A DNA stretch of 64,000 bases from Ignavibacteriales bacterium (lineage in GTDB: Bacteria > Bacteroidota > Ignavibacteria > Ignavibacteriales > Ignavibacteriaceae). The notes under the pieces are model-generated. The model was not told the origin of the DNA, ran no database searches, and saw only the letters and a program-made list of their open reading frames with translations. Below are positions 25,849 through 35,075 of this stretch, piece after piece; the first letter of the stretch is position 1, and every line of letters starts with the position of its first letter. The stretch spans positions 3,575,448 through 3,639,447 of the forward strand of contig CP054182.1 in assembly GCA_015709675.1 (NCBI GenBank), given 5' to 3'. The position numbers and the translations under genes were made by a program.

Positions 25849-27885
25849 GTGAAAGCCCCTTTCCGCCCCTTTGACTTAGTCTCCTCCTATCAGCCCTCCG
25901 GTGATCAGCCAAAAGCTATAGCCGAGCTGGCAGAAGGCATTAAGCGCGGAGATAAGTTCCAGACACTATTGGGTGTTACCGGAAGCGGAAAAACGTTCAC
26001 TATCTCAAATGTCATAAAGGAATTTAACAAGCCGACCCTTGTTATTTCCCATAATAAAACTCTTGCGGCACAGCTCTATTCGGAACTGAAATCATTCTTT
26101 CCGAATAATGCCGTTGAGTTTTTCATTTCTTACTACGACTATTATCAGCCGGAAGCGTACGTTGTTTCAAGCGACTTATATATCGAAAAAGATTTCGCTA
26201 TTAACGACGAAATTGACCGCCTCCGGCTTAAGGCAACCACTTCCCTGATTGAAGGAAGGAATGACATTATCATCGTTGCCAGCGTAAGCTGTATCTATGG
26301 TATCGGTGCACCTCAGGAGTTTGCTGACCAGATTATGTTCCTGCAAAAAGGAGAAGGGCTCCCCCGTAAAAAGCTTCTCAGAAACCTGATTGATATCCAC
26401 TTTGTCCGCAATGATGTTGATTTCACCCGCGGCACGTTCCGGGTAAGGGGTGATGTCATTGAAATCATTCCGGCATATCAGTATGAAGAAGCGGTGCGCG
26501 TTGAATACTGGGGAGATGAGATTGAAAAGCTGAGCATTATTGATGCTGTTACCGGGGATGTAATAAGTGAGGCTGAAAGCGTGCACATCTATCCTGCCAA
26601 GTATTTCGTTTCGAATAAAGATAAACTGATGGCAGCCATCAAGAATATTGAAGCTGAACTTGAGGAACAGCTTTCATTCTTCCGGCGTGAAGAAAAATGG
26701 CTTGAGGCACAGCGCCTTGAACAGCGGACACGGTTTGATATCGAAATGATGAAAGAGGTAGGTTACTGCTCCGGCATTGAAAATTACTCACGCCACATGG
26801 ATGAAAGGAAGCCAGGCTCCCGTCCCTTCTGTCTGTTTGATTACCTTCCAAAAGATTATCTGCTGGTAATTGATGAGTCCCACGTAACCGTGCCTCAGCT
26901 TAGGGGTATGTATAATGGTGACAGGATGAGAAAAGAAACGCTCGTAAATTTTGGGTTCCGGCTCCCCTCAGCCCTTGATAACCGTCCGATGAAATTTGAA
27001 GAATTTGAGTCAATGCTCAACCAGGTCATCTTTGTGAGCGCCACCCCGGCTGATTTTGAACTGGAGAAATCCGGCGGTGTTATTGTTGAGCAGATCATCC
27101 GCCCGACTGGACTGATTGATCCTGAAATTATCATCCGCCCGGTTAAGGGACAGATTGACGACCTGATAGGAGAAATTAAGGCACGTGCCGCAATCAAAGA
27201 ACGGGTTCTGGTTACCACCCTCACCAAAAAGATGGCGGAAGACCTGACAGACTATCTTGAACGGATGAATATAAAAGTCCGGTATATACACAGCGGCATT
27301 GATGCTCTTGAGAGAGTTGAAATCCTGCGTGATCTTCGGCTGGGTGATTTTGATGTCCTGGTCGGAGTTAACCTTCTGAGAGAAGGCCTCGATATGCCGG
27401 AGGTTTCAATGGTTGCAATACTTGATGCGGACAAGGAAGGATTCCTCCGTTCCGAACGCTCCCTGCTTCAAACCGCAGGAAGAACTGCACGAAATGTTAA
27501 TGGAAAAGTGATTATGTATGCAGACAAAATCACCAATTCCATGGCAAAAATGATTGGGGAAACTGAGCGCAGGAGGAAGATGCAGGAGGAATACAATCGC
27601 GAACACGGCATCACTCCTCAGACGATCCTGAAAAGCCGGGAAGAGATTATGAGCTCAACTTCAATTGCCGATGTCCGTAAACGGGACGGAGCAGCAGTGA
27701 AAGATGATCTTGACTACGGCATGGTTGCTGAGCCGATCATCAAATATATGTCAACGGAGCAAAAGGAAGATATCATCCAGCAGATGACCGATGAAATGTA
27801 TAAAGCAGCAAAGAATCTTGAGTTTGAAAAAGCCGCAAATCTGCGTGACCAGATAGCCAAATTGAAAAAAGCAGCCGGTAAATAA
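25849..27885 (+). CDS. uvrB: UvrABC excinuclease subunit B
   Basis: A 678-residue UvrB of normal length starting at GTG 25849, immediately after the TAA of the upstream gene; the conserved N-terminus [20 protein letters not shown] fixes this start. Walker A is 42-49 (GVTGSGKT), the damage-probing beta-hairpin region has [11 protein letters not shown], the helicase motifs include [20 protein letters not shown] and QTAGRTARN, and the C-terminal UVR domain (about 636-672) binds UvrC. It verifies damage in nucleotide excision repair. Confidence 0.98.
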   Translation: MKAPFRPFDLVSSYQPSGDQPKAIAELAEGIKRGDKFQTLLGVTGSGKTFTISNVIKEFNKPTLVISHNKTLAAQLYSELKSFFPNNAVEFFISYYDYYQPEAYVVSSDLYIEKDFAINDEIDRLRLKATTSLIEGRNDIIIVASVSCIYGIGAPQEFADQIMFLQKGEGLPRKKLLRNLIDIHFVRNDVDFTRGTFRVRGDVIEIIPAYQYEEAVRVEYWGDEIEKLSIIDAVTGDVISEAESVHIYPAKYFVSNKDKLMAAIKNIEAELEEQLSFFRREEKWLEAQRLEQRTRFDIEMMKEVGYCSGIENYSRHMDERKPGSRPFCLFDYLPKDYLLVIDESHVTVPQLRGMYNGDRMRKETLVNFGFRLPSALDNRPMKFEEFESMLNQVIFVSATPADFELEKSGGVIVEQIIRPTGLIDPEIIIRPVKGQIDDLIGEIKARAAIKERVLVTTLTKKMAEDLTDYLERMNIKVRYIHSGIDALERVEILRDLRLGDFDVLVGVNLLREGLDMPEVSMVAILDADKEGFLRSERSLLQTAGRTARNVNGKVIMYADKITNSMAKMIGETERRRKMQEEYNREHGITPQTILKSREEIMSSTSIADVRKRDGAAVKDDLDYGMVAEPIIKYMSTEQKEDIIQQMTDEMYKAAKNLEFEKAANLRDQIAKLKKAAGK

Positions 27886-27942
27886 CCCGGGGAAAATTTT
27901 GATTCTACGGACAGGGGCCTCATCACTTTTTGAACTTGTAAA

Positions 27943-27960
27943 TACACGCCGCGGCGTGTA
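27943..27960. repeat. 18-bp perfect palindrome
   Basis: TACACGCC followed at once by GCGGCGTGTA forms a perfect 18-base palindrome 58 bases after uvrB. There is no T run, so it is not an obvious terminator. Confidence 0.6.
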
Positions 27961-28115
27961 CCTGCGAAGCTGAATTACCTAAAACTCAATAAATCCCGCA
28001 GCCATCAAAACTATCAGAATTTTGGGTTAAAATTCCATTATTAATTTTATCTGCCTCACAAATGAATCCCCAATCTCCCTATTTTAGAAGCAGTAATTAA
28101 AAAATACTTGCTGCT

Positions 28116-28817
28116 ATGAAAAAACTGAACGACCAGAGTATTGACCGCATCGCCCTGATGATGGGGCAAATCTTCAAACCGCACCCCTGGCATGGTATCT
28201 CCATCGGAAAAGATGCCCCTGAAGTTCTTACCGTATTTATAGAAATTGTACCTACGGACACGGTAAAATATGAAATTGACAAAGTAACCGGTTACCTTAA
28301 AGTTGACCGGCCGCAACGGTTTTCTAACATAATCCCCTCGATGTACGGCCTTATACCCCAGACCTATTGCGGAAGAAAAACCGCCGATTACTGTATGAAG
28401 CAGACAGGTAAAAAAGGGATTAAAGGAGACGGTGACCCGCTTGATATCTGCGTTCTGACCGAGAAAACAATTTCCCATGGAGACCTTATTCTGAAGGCAA
28501 TTCCGATCGGCGGATTCAGAATGCTCGACGGCAATGAAGCTGATGATAAAATCATAGCTGTTCTGAAAGATGATGCTATATATGGTGAGTTTACTGACAT
28601 TGACAAAGTACCAGAAACCGTAATTGACCGGCTAAAGCATTATTTCCTGACGTACAAGGAAATTCCCGGTTCAGAAACTCCCAAATGTGAAATCACTCAT
28701 ATTTACAATAAAACCGAAGCTCACGAAGTCATCCGCCGGGCCCAGGAAGACTACCTGAATCGCTTCGGGCAAATCGCCAAAAAGCTGACAGATCTGCTGA
28801 AAGCACAGGTGGAATAG
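28116..28817 (+). CDS. ppa: Family I inorganic pyrophosphatase
   Basis: A 233-residue soluble protein with the signature GDGDPLDICVL; the metal-binding aspartates are Asp105, Asp107 and Asp110. Other matches are FIEIVPTDTVKYEIDKVTGYLKVDRP and NIIPSMYGLIPQTYC. It hydrolyses pyrophosphate released by biosynthesis. Slightly longer than the E. coli type and more like the bacterial long form with a helical C-terminus. Standalone gene. Confidence 0.93.
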   Translation: MKKLNDQSIDRIALMMGQIFKPHPWHGISIGKDAPEVLTVFIEIVPTDTVKYEIDKVTGYLKVDRPQRFSNIIPSMYGLIPQTYCGRKTADYCMKQTGKKGIKGDGDPLDICVLTEKTISHGDLILKAIPIGGFRMLDGNEADDKIIAVLKDDAIYGEFTDIDKVPETVIDRLKHYFLTYKEIPGSETPKCEITHIYNKTEAHEVIRRAQEDYLNRFGQIAKKLTDLLKAQVE

Positions 28818-28883
28818 TTGTAATGAAAAAATGAAGAATGAAAAATTTGTGGTTAGCAGATAAATAATACCGGTATCTTGTTT

Positions 28884-29115
28884 GACCGCAGAGCGGTCAC
28901 AAATTGTCAACAAACGAACAAACCTCACACATCCATTACCGCAGAGCGGTCACAGATTGGCAGCAAACGAACAATCCCCACACATCCATGACCGCAGAGC
29001 GGTCACAGATTGGTAGCAATCGAACAATTCCCACACATCCATGACCGCAGAGCGGTCACAGATTGGTAGCAATCGAACAATTCCCACACATCCATGACCG
29101 CAGAGCGGTTACAGA
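28884..29115. repeat. Array of five hairpin repeats, 53-bp period
   Basis: Hairpins GACCGC-AGA-GCGGTC start at 28884, 28937, 28990, 29043 and 29096, exactly 53 bases apart. The second has its first stem base changed and the fifth its last. Tails read CACAGATTGGTAGCAA or close variants, followed by a CGAACAA-TTCCCACACATCCAT spacer. Same design as the array at 24291 but with a third stem sequence. Confidence 0.9.
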
Positions 29116-29185
29116 ATGACCGTCGCGCCAGAACCGAAGCCAAAACCCGCAGGGGTGATATATTCATCCTGCACCGTATATATAC

Positions 29186-29214
29186 AAAAAAGGGCTCCGT
29201 ACGGAGCCCTTTTC
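29186..29214 (-). terminator. Rho-independent terminator of glnA
   Basis: Perfect palindrome AAAAGGGCTCCGT/ACGGAGCCCTTTT with a longer T run on the minus strand, 21 bases after the glnA stop. Confidence 0.88.
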
Positions 29215-29234
29215 ATAAGTATATTTACTGATTC

Positions 29235-30662
29235 TTAGCAATCATAATACAAATGGAATTCATACGGATGCGGCTGAAGCGCCATCGGTTTGATTTCCTT
29301 TTCGGTCTTATAGGCAATCCATGAATTCACAACATCTTCGGTAAAGACGCCGCCTTTAAGCAGGAATTCATGATCATTCTTAAGCGCATCAAGTGCATCA
29401 GCAAGTGAAGGAGGTGTTGAAGGTACATCCTTTAATTCCTCCGGAGCCATATCGTATATATCCTTATCAAGCGGATCACCCGGATCAATACGGTTGATCA
29501 CACCGTCAAGTCCGGCCATCAGCATTGCGCTGAATCCGAGATACGGATTTCCTGATGCATCAGGGCAGCGGAACTCAACACGCTTTGCTTTCGGACTGGT
29601 TGAGTACATCGGTATTCTGATTGACGCAGAACGGTTGCGCTGTGAGTAAGCAAGATTAACCGGAGCTTCAAAACCCGGTACCAGACGCTTATATGAATTT
29701 GTTGTCGGGTTGGTGAATGCAAGCAGTGAAGGTGCATGCTTAAGCAGACCGCCGATAAAATAGAGAGCCATTTCACTTAAGCCCGCATAGCCGTTTCCTG
29801 CAAAAAGCGGTTTTCCGTTTTTCCACAGACTGGTATGCACATGCATTCCGCTTCCGTTATCACCGTAGATCGGCTTCGGCATATAAGTAACGGTTTTGTT
29901 TGCTGCGCGTGCTGTATTCTTGATGATATACTTAAACATCATCAGCTGGTCAGCAGCGGTGAGAAGCGGAGCAAAACGAAGATCAATTTCGCACTGGCCG
30001 CCTGATGCAACTTCGTGATGCTGTGCTTCAACATGAAGTCCGCATGCCTGAAGATTAAGCACCATATCATTGCGCAGATCCATCAATGAATCTGTAGGAG
30101 GCACCGGGAAATATCCTTCTTTATATCTTGGCTTGTATCCGAGATTCGGCATTTCATCGCGGCCGCTGTTCCATTTACCTTCTACTGAATCAACTTCATA
30201 AAAACTTCCGTTTGGCGCGGAGTTAAAGCGGACATCATCAAACACAAAGAACTCTGCTTCAGGACCATAATAAACGGTATCGGCAAGTCCGGTTGATTTC
30301 AGATAAGCTTCAGCACGCTGGGCTATACTTCTTGGGCAGCGCTCATATTTTTCGCGGGTTGCAGGATCATGCACATTGCAAATAAAACTCGCAGTTGGTG
30401 CCTGAATAAACGGGTCGAACCAGAACGTGGTGGGGTCGGGAATGATAAGCATATCGCTTTCATGAATTGCTTTCCAGCCCCGGATGGATGAGCCGTCAAA
30501 GCCGAATCCATTCTCAAATGATGAACCGTCAAACTCCTGTGCCGGGACGGTGAAGTGCTGCCACTGACCCGGGAAGTCAACAAACTTGAAATCAATGAAC
30601 TGAGCTTTGCAGTCTTTAATCTGCTTAAGCGCTTTCTCGATGGGAGACTGAGCTTTTGCCAT
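29235..30662 (-). CDS. glnA: Glutamine synthetase type I
   Basis: A 475-residue GSI. Motifs include [35 protein letters not shown], the ATP motif around [21 protein letters not shown] and NRSASIRIP. Tyr403 in [12 protein letters not shown] aligns with the adenylylated tyrosine of the GSI-beta class (Tyr397 in E. coli), so activity is probably tuned by the GlnE encoded at 54287. It makes glutamine from glutamate, ammonia and ATP. It follows an Lrp-type regulator by 38 bases on the same strand. Confidence 0.98.
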   Translation of the reverse strand: MAKAQSPIEKALKQIKDCKAQFIDFKFVDFPGQWQHFTVPAQEFDGSSFENGFGFDGSSIRGWKAIHESDMLIIPDPTTFWFDPFIQAPTASFICNVHDPATREKYERCPRSIAQRAEAYLKSTGLADTVYYGPEAEFFVFDDVRFNSAPNGSFYEVDSVEGKWNSGRDEMPNLGYKPRYKEGYFPVPPTDSLMDLRNDMVLNLQACGLHVEAQHHEVASGGQCEIDLRFAPLLTAADQLMMFKYIIKNTARAANKTVTYMPKPIYGDNGSGMHVHTSLWKNGKPLFAGNGYAGLSEMALYFIGGLLKHAPSLLAFTNPTTNSYKRLVPGFEAPVNLAYSQRNRSASIRIPMYSTSPKAKRVEFRCPDASGNPYLGFSAMLMAGLDGVINRIDPGDPLDKDIYDMAPEELKDVPSTPPSLADALDALKNDHEFLLKGGVFTEDVVNSWIAYKTEKEIKPMALQPHPYEFHLYYDC

Positions 30663-30700
30663 GTAGTGTACCTGTTCCTTATTATTTATTATTTGTGATG

Positions 30701-31147
30701 TTATAATTCAATTCTTGCAGTTTCTTTGGAAGTTGAGAGGACGAAATTCGTCTGGGTTGAGAGCACTCCCGGCCATGACTGGATTTCCGAAAGCAGTTTC
30801 TCCAGAGCATCGGTATTTTTAACTACCGCTTTAAGCAGATGGCTGCCCTCCCCGAGGATTGAGTGACATTCCAGAATGTAGGGGTTCTTTTCCGCTTTCT
30901 GGGTGAGTGCCTTATAATGCTTGGAAGACTCACTCCTGACCATAATGAAGGCCATAATATCGTAGTTGAAAAACTTTTTGTCTAATTTGGCGTAATACCC
31001 CTGAATAATCCCCTTTTCTTCCAGTTTATTCATCCGTTCGCTTACCGACGGGATGGACATACCGATTTTCTCGGCAATTTCGCTCCTTTTGGTGCGTCCT
31101 TTTTCCTGAAGGATATTAAGAATCTTAATATCTAAGTCATTTACCAT
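30701..31147 (-). CDS. Lrp/AsnC-family transcription regulator
   Basis: A 148-residue protein: helix-turn-helix at about 5-55 ([42 protein letters not shown]) and a C-terminal RAM effector domain. Dimeric or octameric DNA-binding regulators of this family usually sense amino acids. Its position directly upstream of glnA, co-directional, suggests control of nitrogen assimilation; that link is inference. Confidence 0.93.
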   Translation of the reverse strand: MVNDLDIKILNILQEKGRTKRSEIAEKIGMSIPSVSERMNKLEEKGIIQGYYAKLDKKFFNYDIMAFIMVRSESSKHYKALTQKAEKNPYILECHSILGEGSHLLKAVVKNTDALEKLLSEIQSWPGVLSTQTNFVLSTSKETARIEL

Positions 31148-31231
31148 TATTTACCTTAGAAAATAATAACTTTTAGAAATAAGGGTTCAATATATTAGGG
31201 AGATTTCAGATTTCCAAAGAAAAAAAGTTAA

Positions 31232-31284
31232 GGAATTATGAATTGTGAAGTATGAATTATGAAGGATGAAGTATGAATTATTGA
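31232..31284. repeat. AATTATGAA-type degenerate direct repeat
   Basis: Tandem variants of GAATTATGAA / GTGAAGTATGAATTAT. Related short runs occur at 59088-59113 and, more degenerate, at 28822-28852 and 24232-24276, always just after a gene or beside another repeat. Confidence 0.6.
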
Positions 31285-31299
31285 GGGTAAAGAGGATCA

Positions 31300-31480
31300 A
31301 TTCGTGGAATTCGTGTCTCAGATTCGTGGAATTCGTGTCTCAGATTCGAGGAATTCGTGTCCCAAATTCGTGGAATTCGTGGAATTCGTGTATCAAATTC
31401 GTGGAATTCGTGTCCCAAATTCGTGGAATTCGTGTCCCAAATTCGTGGAATTCGTGTCCCAAATTCGTGTAATTCGTGTT
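31300..31480. repeat. Tandem array with a 22-bp period
   Basis: Unit ATTCGTGGAATTCGTGTCCCAA. Starts lie at 31300, 31322, 31344, 31366, 31375 (after a 9-base half unit), 31397, 31419, 31441 and 31463, so every step is 22 except one. Each unit has two TTCGTG half-motifs. Reading frames through it (NSWNSC-type peptides) are artefacts. Confidence 0.9.
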
Positions 31481-31509
31481 ACACTTTGCCACGAATGGCG
31501 CGAATGAGA

Positions 31510-32334
31510 TCAGCTGCTTTTTATTCCGAAGGGGGTGAATGCCAGCTTTTCTGATTTGACCTGTTCAAAGAGGTCTAAATTAACCTGTAGCCGGGGCTGG
31601 AGTTTGTGATAGAGGTGGTACTGAACCGCAATGCCGTTGAGTGACTTCAGATCACATCCGGTAAGTTCCATCCTAAACTGGATGTCAGAGTCCTCGCCGA
31701 TTGAGGGGGCCTCATAACGCTCATCAAAACCGTTTACGGCAAGCAGATCATCCTTGAAGGCGGAAAAATTGCAGCCCAGCACTCCCCGTTTCTTGCGGTT
31801 CATAAAGTCACGAAGGTAACCATTCCGTATATATATCCCCTTCTCGACATCATACGATTTGCCAAAGATGCCGTCCATATAAAGCGAAAACGGTTTTTTC
31901 CACAACCAGCCGTCGGCGATTTTTTCAGGAGTGATCTGCGAGGTGATTTTTTCTGAGAGGTTTACCCTTCTTCCGGTGAGCACGGTTGATTCTTCCCTGT
32001 TCTGATAATGCTCCTTAACAAACTCAGGATGCGGAATGCAGTCCCCATCAACAAAGAGTATATATTCAGCTCCGGCGGCAACAACAGCTCTGTTAAGAAT
32101 CCGGTTTTTACGGAATCCCTTGTCCTCCTGCCAGAGATGCCTGAGAGGAAAAGGGAAATCTTCACTGAGTTTTTCGATCTGGCGGACAATATCTGCAGGA
32201 GAACCGTCATCGGCTATGATAACCTCAAAATCACGGAAACTCTGCTGCTTAAACCCCTCAAGCAGAAGAATAAGATAATCTATCTTCTTATAAAAAGAAA
32301 TAATTACGGAAACAGCAGGGGATTTTTTACTCAT
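31510..32334 (-). CDS. Family 2 glycosyltransferase
   Basis: A 274-residue soluble GT-A enzyme: VSVIISFYKKIDYLILLLEGF at the start, ADDGS (41-45) and the metal-binding DGD at 96-98 (LFVDGDCIPH). Near the C-terminus GEDSDIQFRM is the acceptor-side acidic motif. GAGs around 150 suggest a chondroitin-synthase-like N-terminal group (galactosyltransferase/GalNAc type). The start overlaps the 56-residue gene upstream by 8 bases. Acceptor unknown; probably a surface glycan. Confidence 0.88.
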   Translation of the reverse strand: MSKKSPAVSVIISFYKKIDYLILLLEGFKQQSFRDFEVIIADDGSPADIVRQIEKLSEDFPFPLRHLWQEDKGFRKNRILNRAVVAAGAEYILFVDGDCIPHPEFVKEHYQNREESTVLTGRRVNLSEKITSQITPEKIADGWLWKKPFSLYMDGIFGKSYDVEKGIYIRNGYLRDFMNRKKRGVLGCNFSAFKDDLLAVNGFDERYEAPSIGEDSDIQFRMELTGCDLKSLNGIAVQYHLYHKLQPRLQVNLDLFEQVKSEKLAFTPFGIKSS

Positions 32335-32497
32335 CGTCTCCGGTGAGTTTTTTCTTGAGCTTAATCCGTTCCTTCTGGCGGTTGTAACCAGATTTATCAG
32401 ACATTACGCGGGAGGGCTTCCGGGCCACGGGAATACGCTTCTTCGGCCTGCGCACCGTTACGGTTTGTACTGATTTTGTAGAATTTTTCTTTTGCAT
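32327..32497 (-). CDS. 56-residue very basic protein of unknown function
   Basis: ATG at 32497 to TAA at 32327-32329. The sequence MQKKNSTKSVQTVTVRRPKK continues with KRIPVARKPSR and ends in KERIKLKKKLTGDDE: about 19 Lys/Arg in 56 residues and no membrane segment. Its stop overlaps the start of the glycosyltransferase (ATGAGTAA), a layout that strongly suggests translational coupling and supports it being real. I do not recognise it; nucleic-acid or polyanion binding is only a guess from charge. Confidence 0.6.
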   Translation of the reverse strand: MQKKNSTKSVQTVTVRRPKKRIPVARKPSRVMSDKSGYNRQKERIKLKKKLTGDDE

Positions 32498-32544
32498 GTG
32501 TAAATATAAGGAAGGAAAGACACAGTACCTTTATATGCAGAAAC

Positions 32545-32640
32545 GGGTTTGATGGGACGCGGATTTTATACAGATGCGAAAGCAGCGCTGATTTCCGCGG
32601 ATCAAAATTTCTGCGTTAATCTGCGGGACACTCTTTGCGC
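32545..32640. repeat. Degenerate CTGCGTTAATCTGCGGG-type intergenic repeat
   Basis: Contains GACGCGGATTTT, TTTCCGCGGATCAAAA and CTGCGTTAATCTGCGGGA, and then a GCGCC/GGCGTCTTTGCGC stretch. Related to the inverted repeat at 49651-49715. It separates DUF5989 from the 56-residue gene. Confidence 0.5.
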
Positions 32641-32666
32641 CCTGGCGTCTTTGCGCGAACTTTTCC

Positions 32667-32825
32667 TCAGAACAGTGCGTATATAAACGGGGCGAGGGCT
32701 GAACCCTGGGTGATAATCAGCAGACCGCCAATCAGCACCAGAAAAATAACGATGGGCATCAGCCACCATTTTTTCCGTTCACGCAGGAACTGCCAGAGTT
32801 CTGATACGATAGATAATTTTGACAT
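32667..32825 (-). CDS. DUF5989 family small membrane protein (SxtK-like position)
   Basis: A 52-residue protein read from ATG 32825 to TGA 32667. It has an amphipathic start with LWQFLRERKKWW, one membrane segment (about 22-40) and the ending TQGSALAPFIYALF, the hallmark of DUF5989. It follows the SxtJ gene by 6 bases. The trio carbamoyltransferase, SxtJ and a ~50-residue membrane protein recurs in many bacteria and mirrors sxtI-sxtJ-sxtK of saxitoxin clusters. No biochemical role is known to me. Confidence 0.8.
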   Translation of the reverse strand: MSKLSIVSELWQFLRERKKWWLMPIVIFLVLIGGLLIITQGSALAPFIYALF

Positions 32826-32831
32826 GATAAA

Positions 32832-33248
32832 TTAAAACTGCTTTTCGTAATCAGAGGGCTGCTTTATCGCATACTCTCTTTTTTTCCAGTAGGTAGCGGC
32901 AGCCGGATTCGCTTTTGCGTGGAGTAAATCCTTACCGCTGATTCGCAAAAATAGCCCGATAGGAGTTAATACCAAATAGTAAAGCGCTCCCAGAATGAAC
33001 CGTGTCATGAACCACCCCATAATGATAGCCAGAGTCATCCAGATCAGATTCAGAGGTTTCAAGAAAGCTGATGCAATAAAGGCAAAAGCAATCAGAAGTG
33101 CCCCTCCGCCGGCCAGCCAGATACCCCAGCCGCCTGAGGAATACATTCCCCACAGCCCGATAAGCAGCATCACCCCGCCAATGGTTATCCCGAAATTGCG
33201 CAGGGTTTTCGGGGAATTGTCAATATTTTTTATTTCTTCTTTTAACAT
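32832..33248 (-). CDS. SxtJ-family membrane protein
   Basis: About 138 residues from ATG 33248, which lies 5 bases after the upstream stop; a longer frame to 33281 would overlap the carbamoyltransferase end and is less likely. N-terminus LKEEIKNIDNSPKTLRNFGITIGGVMLLIGL then three more hydrophobic segments, with FLKPLNLIWMTLAIIMGW and YYLVLTPIGLFLRI, which is the SxtJ signature. Ends in YWKKREYAIKQPSDYEKQF. Likely a membrane partner of the carbamoyltransferase. Confidence 0.82.
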   Translation of the reverse strand: MLKEEIKNIDNSPKTLRNFGITIGGVMLLIGLWGMYSSGGWGIWLAGGGALLIAFAFIASAFLKPLNLIWMTLAIIMGWFMTRFILGALYYLVLTPIGLFLRISGKDLLHAKANPAAATYWKKREYAIKQPSDYEKQF

Positions 33249-33253
33249 ACAAT

Positions 33254-35071
33254 CTAATCTAACTGATATTCTTTCATCCATCCGCTGCCTTCTTTTGGCT
33301 CCGGCTGAAGGGTTTTGTCGATAATATAATTCTCTAACACCAGATAGTCCATTTTAGTTCTCATAAAGCACCGGTAAGCATCCTCAGGGGTGCAGACTAT
33401 CGGTTCCCCCCTCACATTAAACGATGTATTGATGATAACAGGACATCCGGTTTTCCGGTAAAATGCCTCTATTAAAGCATAATAACGGGGATTGGTCTCT
33501 TTATGAACTGTCTGGATGCGTGCAGAATAGTCCACATGGGTAACAGCGGGAATCTCGGATCTGACCTGATTAACCAGATCAATGCCGAACAAATTCTGCT
33601 GTTCCTCTGAAATTTCCCTCTGCTTCTCTTTTTTAACATCAGCCACCAAAAGCATATAGGGACTGTCATAATCCATCTCAAACCACTCAGCGGTTTTCTC
33701 TCTGAGCACCGAGGGGGCAAAAGGACGGAAACTTTCACGGAATTTTATTTTTAAATTCATGACGGACTGCATCTTTGGGGAGCGGGCATCACCGAGGATA
33801 CTTCTGCCGCCAAGCGCACGGGGACCAAACTCCATCCTGCCGGAAAACCACCCTACTACTTTTTCATCAGCAATCAGATCTGCAGTTCTTTCGATCACTT
33901 CACTGTCACTAAACTTCTGAAAAGGAATAGCATTCGTCCTTAGGAATGATTCAATCTCGTCATTGGTGAAATGAGAGCCTAAATAAGAACCGGACTGTGA
34001 ATCAGATTTCGAAGGAACAGTCCTTTGATTCTTCTGATATAAATAGTAACCGGCCAGTGCGGCACCGAGCGCCCCCCCTGCGTCACCTGCCGCGGGCTGA
34101 ATCCAGATATCATCAAAAATTTTTTCCTGCAGAATTTTTCCGTTTGCGACACAGTTGAGAGCTACACCGCCTGCGAGCACCAGATTTTTCTGACCGGTCT
34201 CTTTGCGTATATACCGTGCCATTTTCAGGACGATTTCTTCAGTGACATCCTGCACGGAACGGGCAAGATCCATCTCACGCTGAGTGATTTGTGACTCTGG
34301 CTCACGGGGCGGCCCGTCAAATACATCACTAAACCGCTTATTGGTCATGGTTAAACCGGCGCAGTAGTCAAAATACTTCATGTTCATGCTGAAGGAGCCG
34401 TCATCCTTAATATCAATCAGATGTTTGTAAATTGTATCCTTATATACCGGTTTGCCATAGGGAGCAAGCCCCATCAGTTTGTATTCCCCGCTGTTAACGC
34501 GAAAGCCGGTATGATAGGTAAAGGCAGAGTAGAGCAGCCCAAGCGAATGAGGAAAACGGATTTCCGCGTGAAGCTGAATATCATTCCCTTTGCCAACACC
34601 ATATGTTGTTGTTGCCCACTCCCCTACTCCGTCAATGGTGAGTATCGCAGCTTCATCAAACGGTGACGGAAAAAATGCTGACGCTGCGTGAGACTCATGA
34701 TGTTCAGGGAAGATGATTTTGCCAGAGTAATTCAGTCTCTTTGCTATCATATCTTTCATCCACAGTTTTTCCCTCATCCAGAGAGGCATTGCTTTGATAA
34801 AAGAACGGATACCTGCAGGAGCATACATCAGGTAGGTTTCAAGAAGCCGTTCAAACTTAAGAAACGGTTTGTCATAAAAGGCAACCAGAGAAATATCTTC
34901 GGGTTTAATCCCCGTATATATCAGACAGTTTTCCAGTGCCTTTTCAGGGAATCGGTGGTCATGTTTTTTGCGGGAGAACCGTTCTTCCTGTGCAGCATAG
35001 ATAATCTGCCCCTCTTTAACGAAGGCCACGGCCGAGTCATGATAAAAAGCTGAAATTCCGAGGATATACAT
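33254..35071 (-). CDS. NodU/CmcH-family O-carbamoyltransferase
   Basis: A 605-residue enzyme. N-terminal TsaD-like domain: GISAFYHDSAVAF (5-17), the metal-binding HHESH (124-128) and LTIDGVGEW; the middle has LVLAGGVALNCVANG; the C-terminal YrdC-independent domain has GRMEFGPRALGGRSILGDAR and FNVRGEPIVCTPEDAYRCF. It transfers a carbamoyl group from carbamoyl phosphate via carbamoyl-AMP to a hydroxyl of a sugar or metabolite. It starts 4 bases after the chaperone gene and is followed by SxtJ and DUF5989. The acceptor is not evident; a surface glycan is plausible given the nearby glycosyltransferase. Confidence 0.93.
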   Translation of the reverse strand: MYILGISAFYHDSAVAFVKEGQIIYAAQEERFSRKKHDHRFPEKALENCLIYTGIKPEDISLVAFYDKPFLKFERLLETYLMYAPAGIRSFIKAMPLWMREKLWMKDMIAKRLNYSGKIIFPEHHESHAASAFFPSPFDEAAILTIDGVGEWATTTYGVGKGNDIQLHAEIRFPHSLGLLYSAFTYHTGFRVNSGEYKLMGLAPYGKPVYKDTIYKHLIDIKDDGSFSMNMKYFDYCAGLTMTNKRFSDVFDGPPREPESQITQREMDLARSVQDVTEEIVLKMARYIRKETGQKNLVLAGGVALNCVANGKILQEKIFDDIWIQPAAGDAGGALGAALAGYYLYQKNQRTVPSKSDSQSGSYLGSHFTNDEIESFLRTNAIPFQKFSDSEVIERTADLIADEKVVGWFSGRMEFGPRALGGRSILGDARSPKMQSVMNLKIKFRESFRPFAPSVLREKTAEWFEMDYDSPYMLLVADVKKEKQREISEEQQNLFGIDLVNQVRSEIPAVTHVDYSARIQTVHKETNPRYYALIEAFYRKTGCPVIINTSFNVRGEPIVCTPEDAYRCFMRTKMDYLVLENYIIDKTLQPEPKEGSGWMKEYQLD

Positions 35072-35075
35072 CAGT

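Noticed and set aside
24291-29115. CRISPR arrays
   Set aside because: Spacers between the hairpins are similar to each other, not unique, and no cas genes are present.
31266-31554. Three overlapping rightward open frames with NSWNSC/IRGIRV-type peptides
   Set aside because: They are translations of the 22-bp tandem repeat in three frames.
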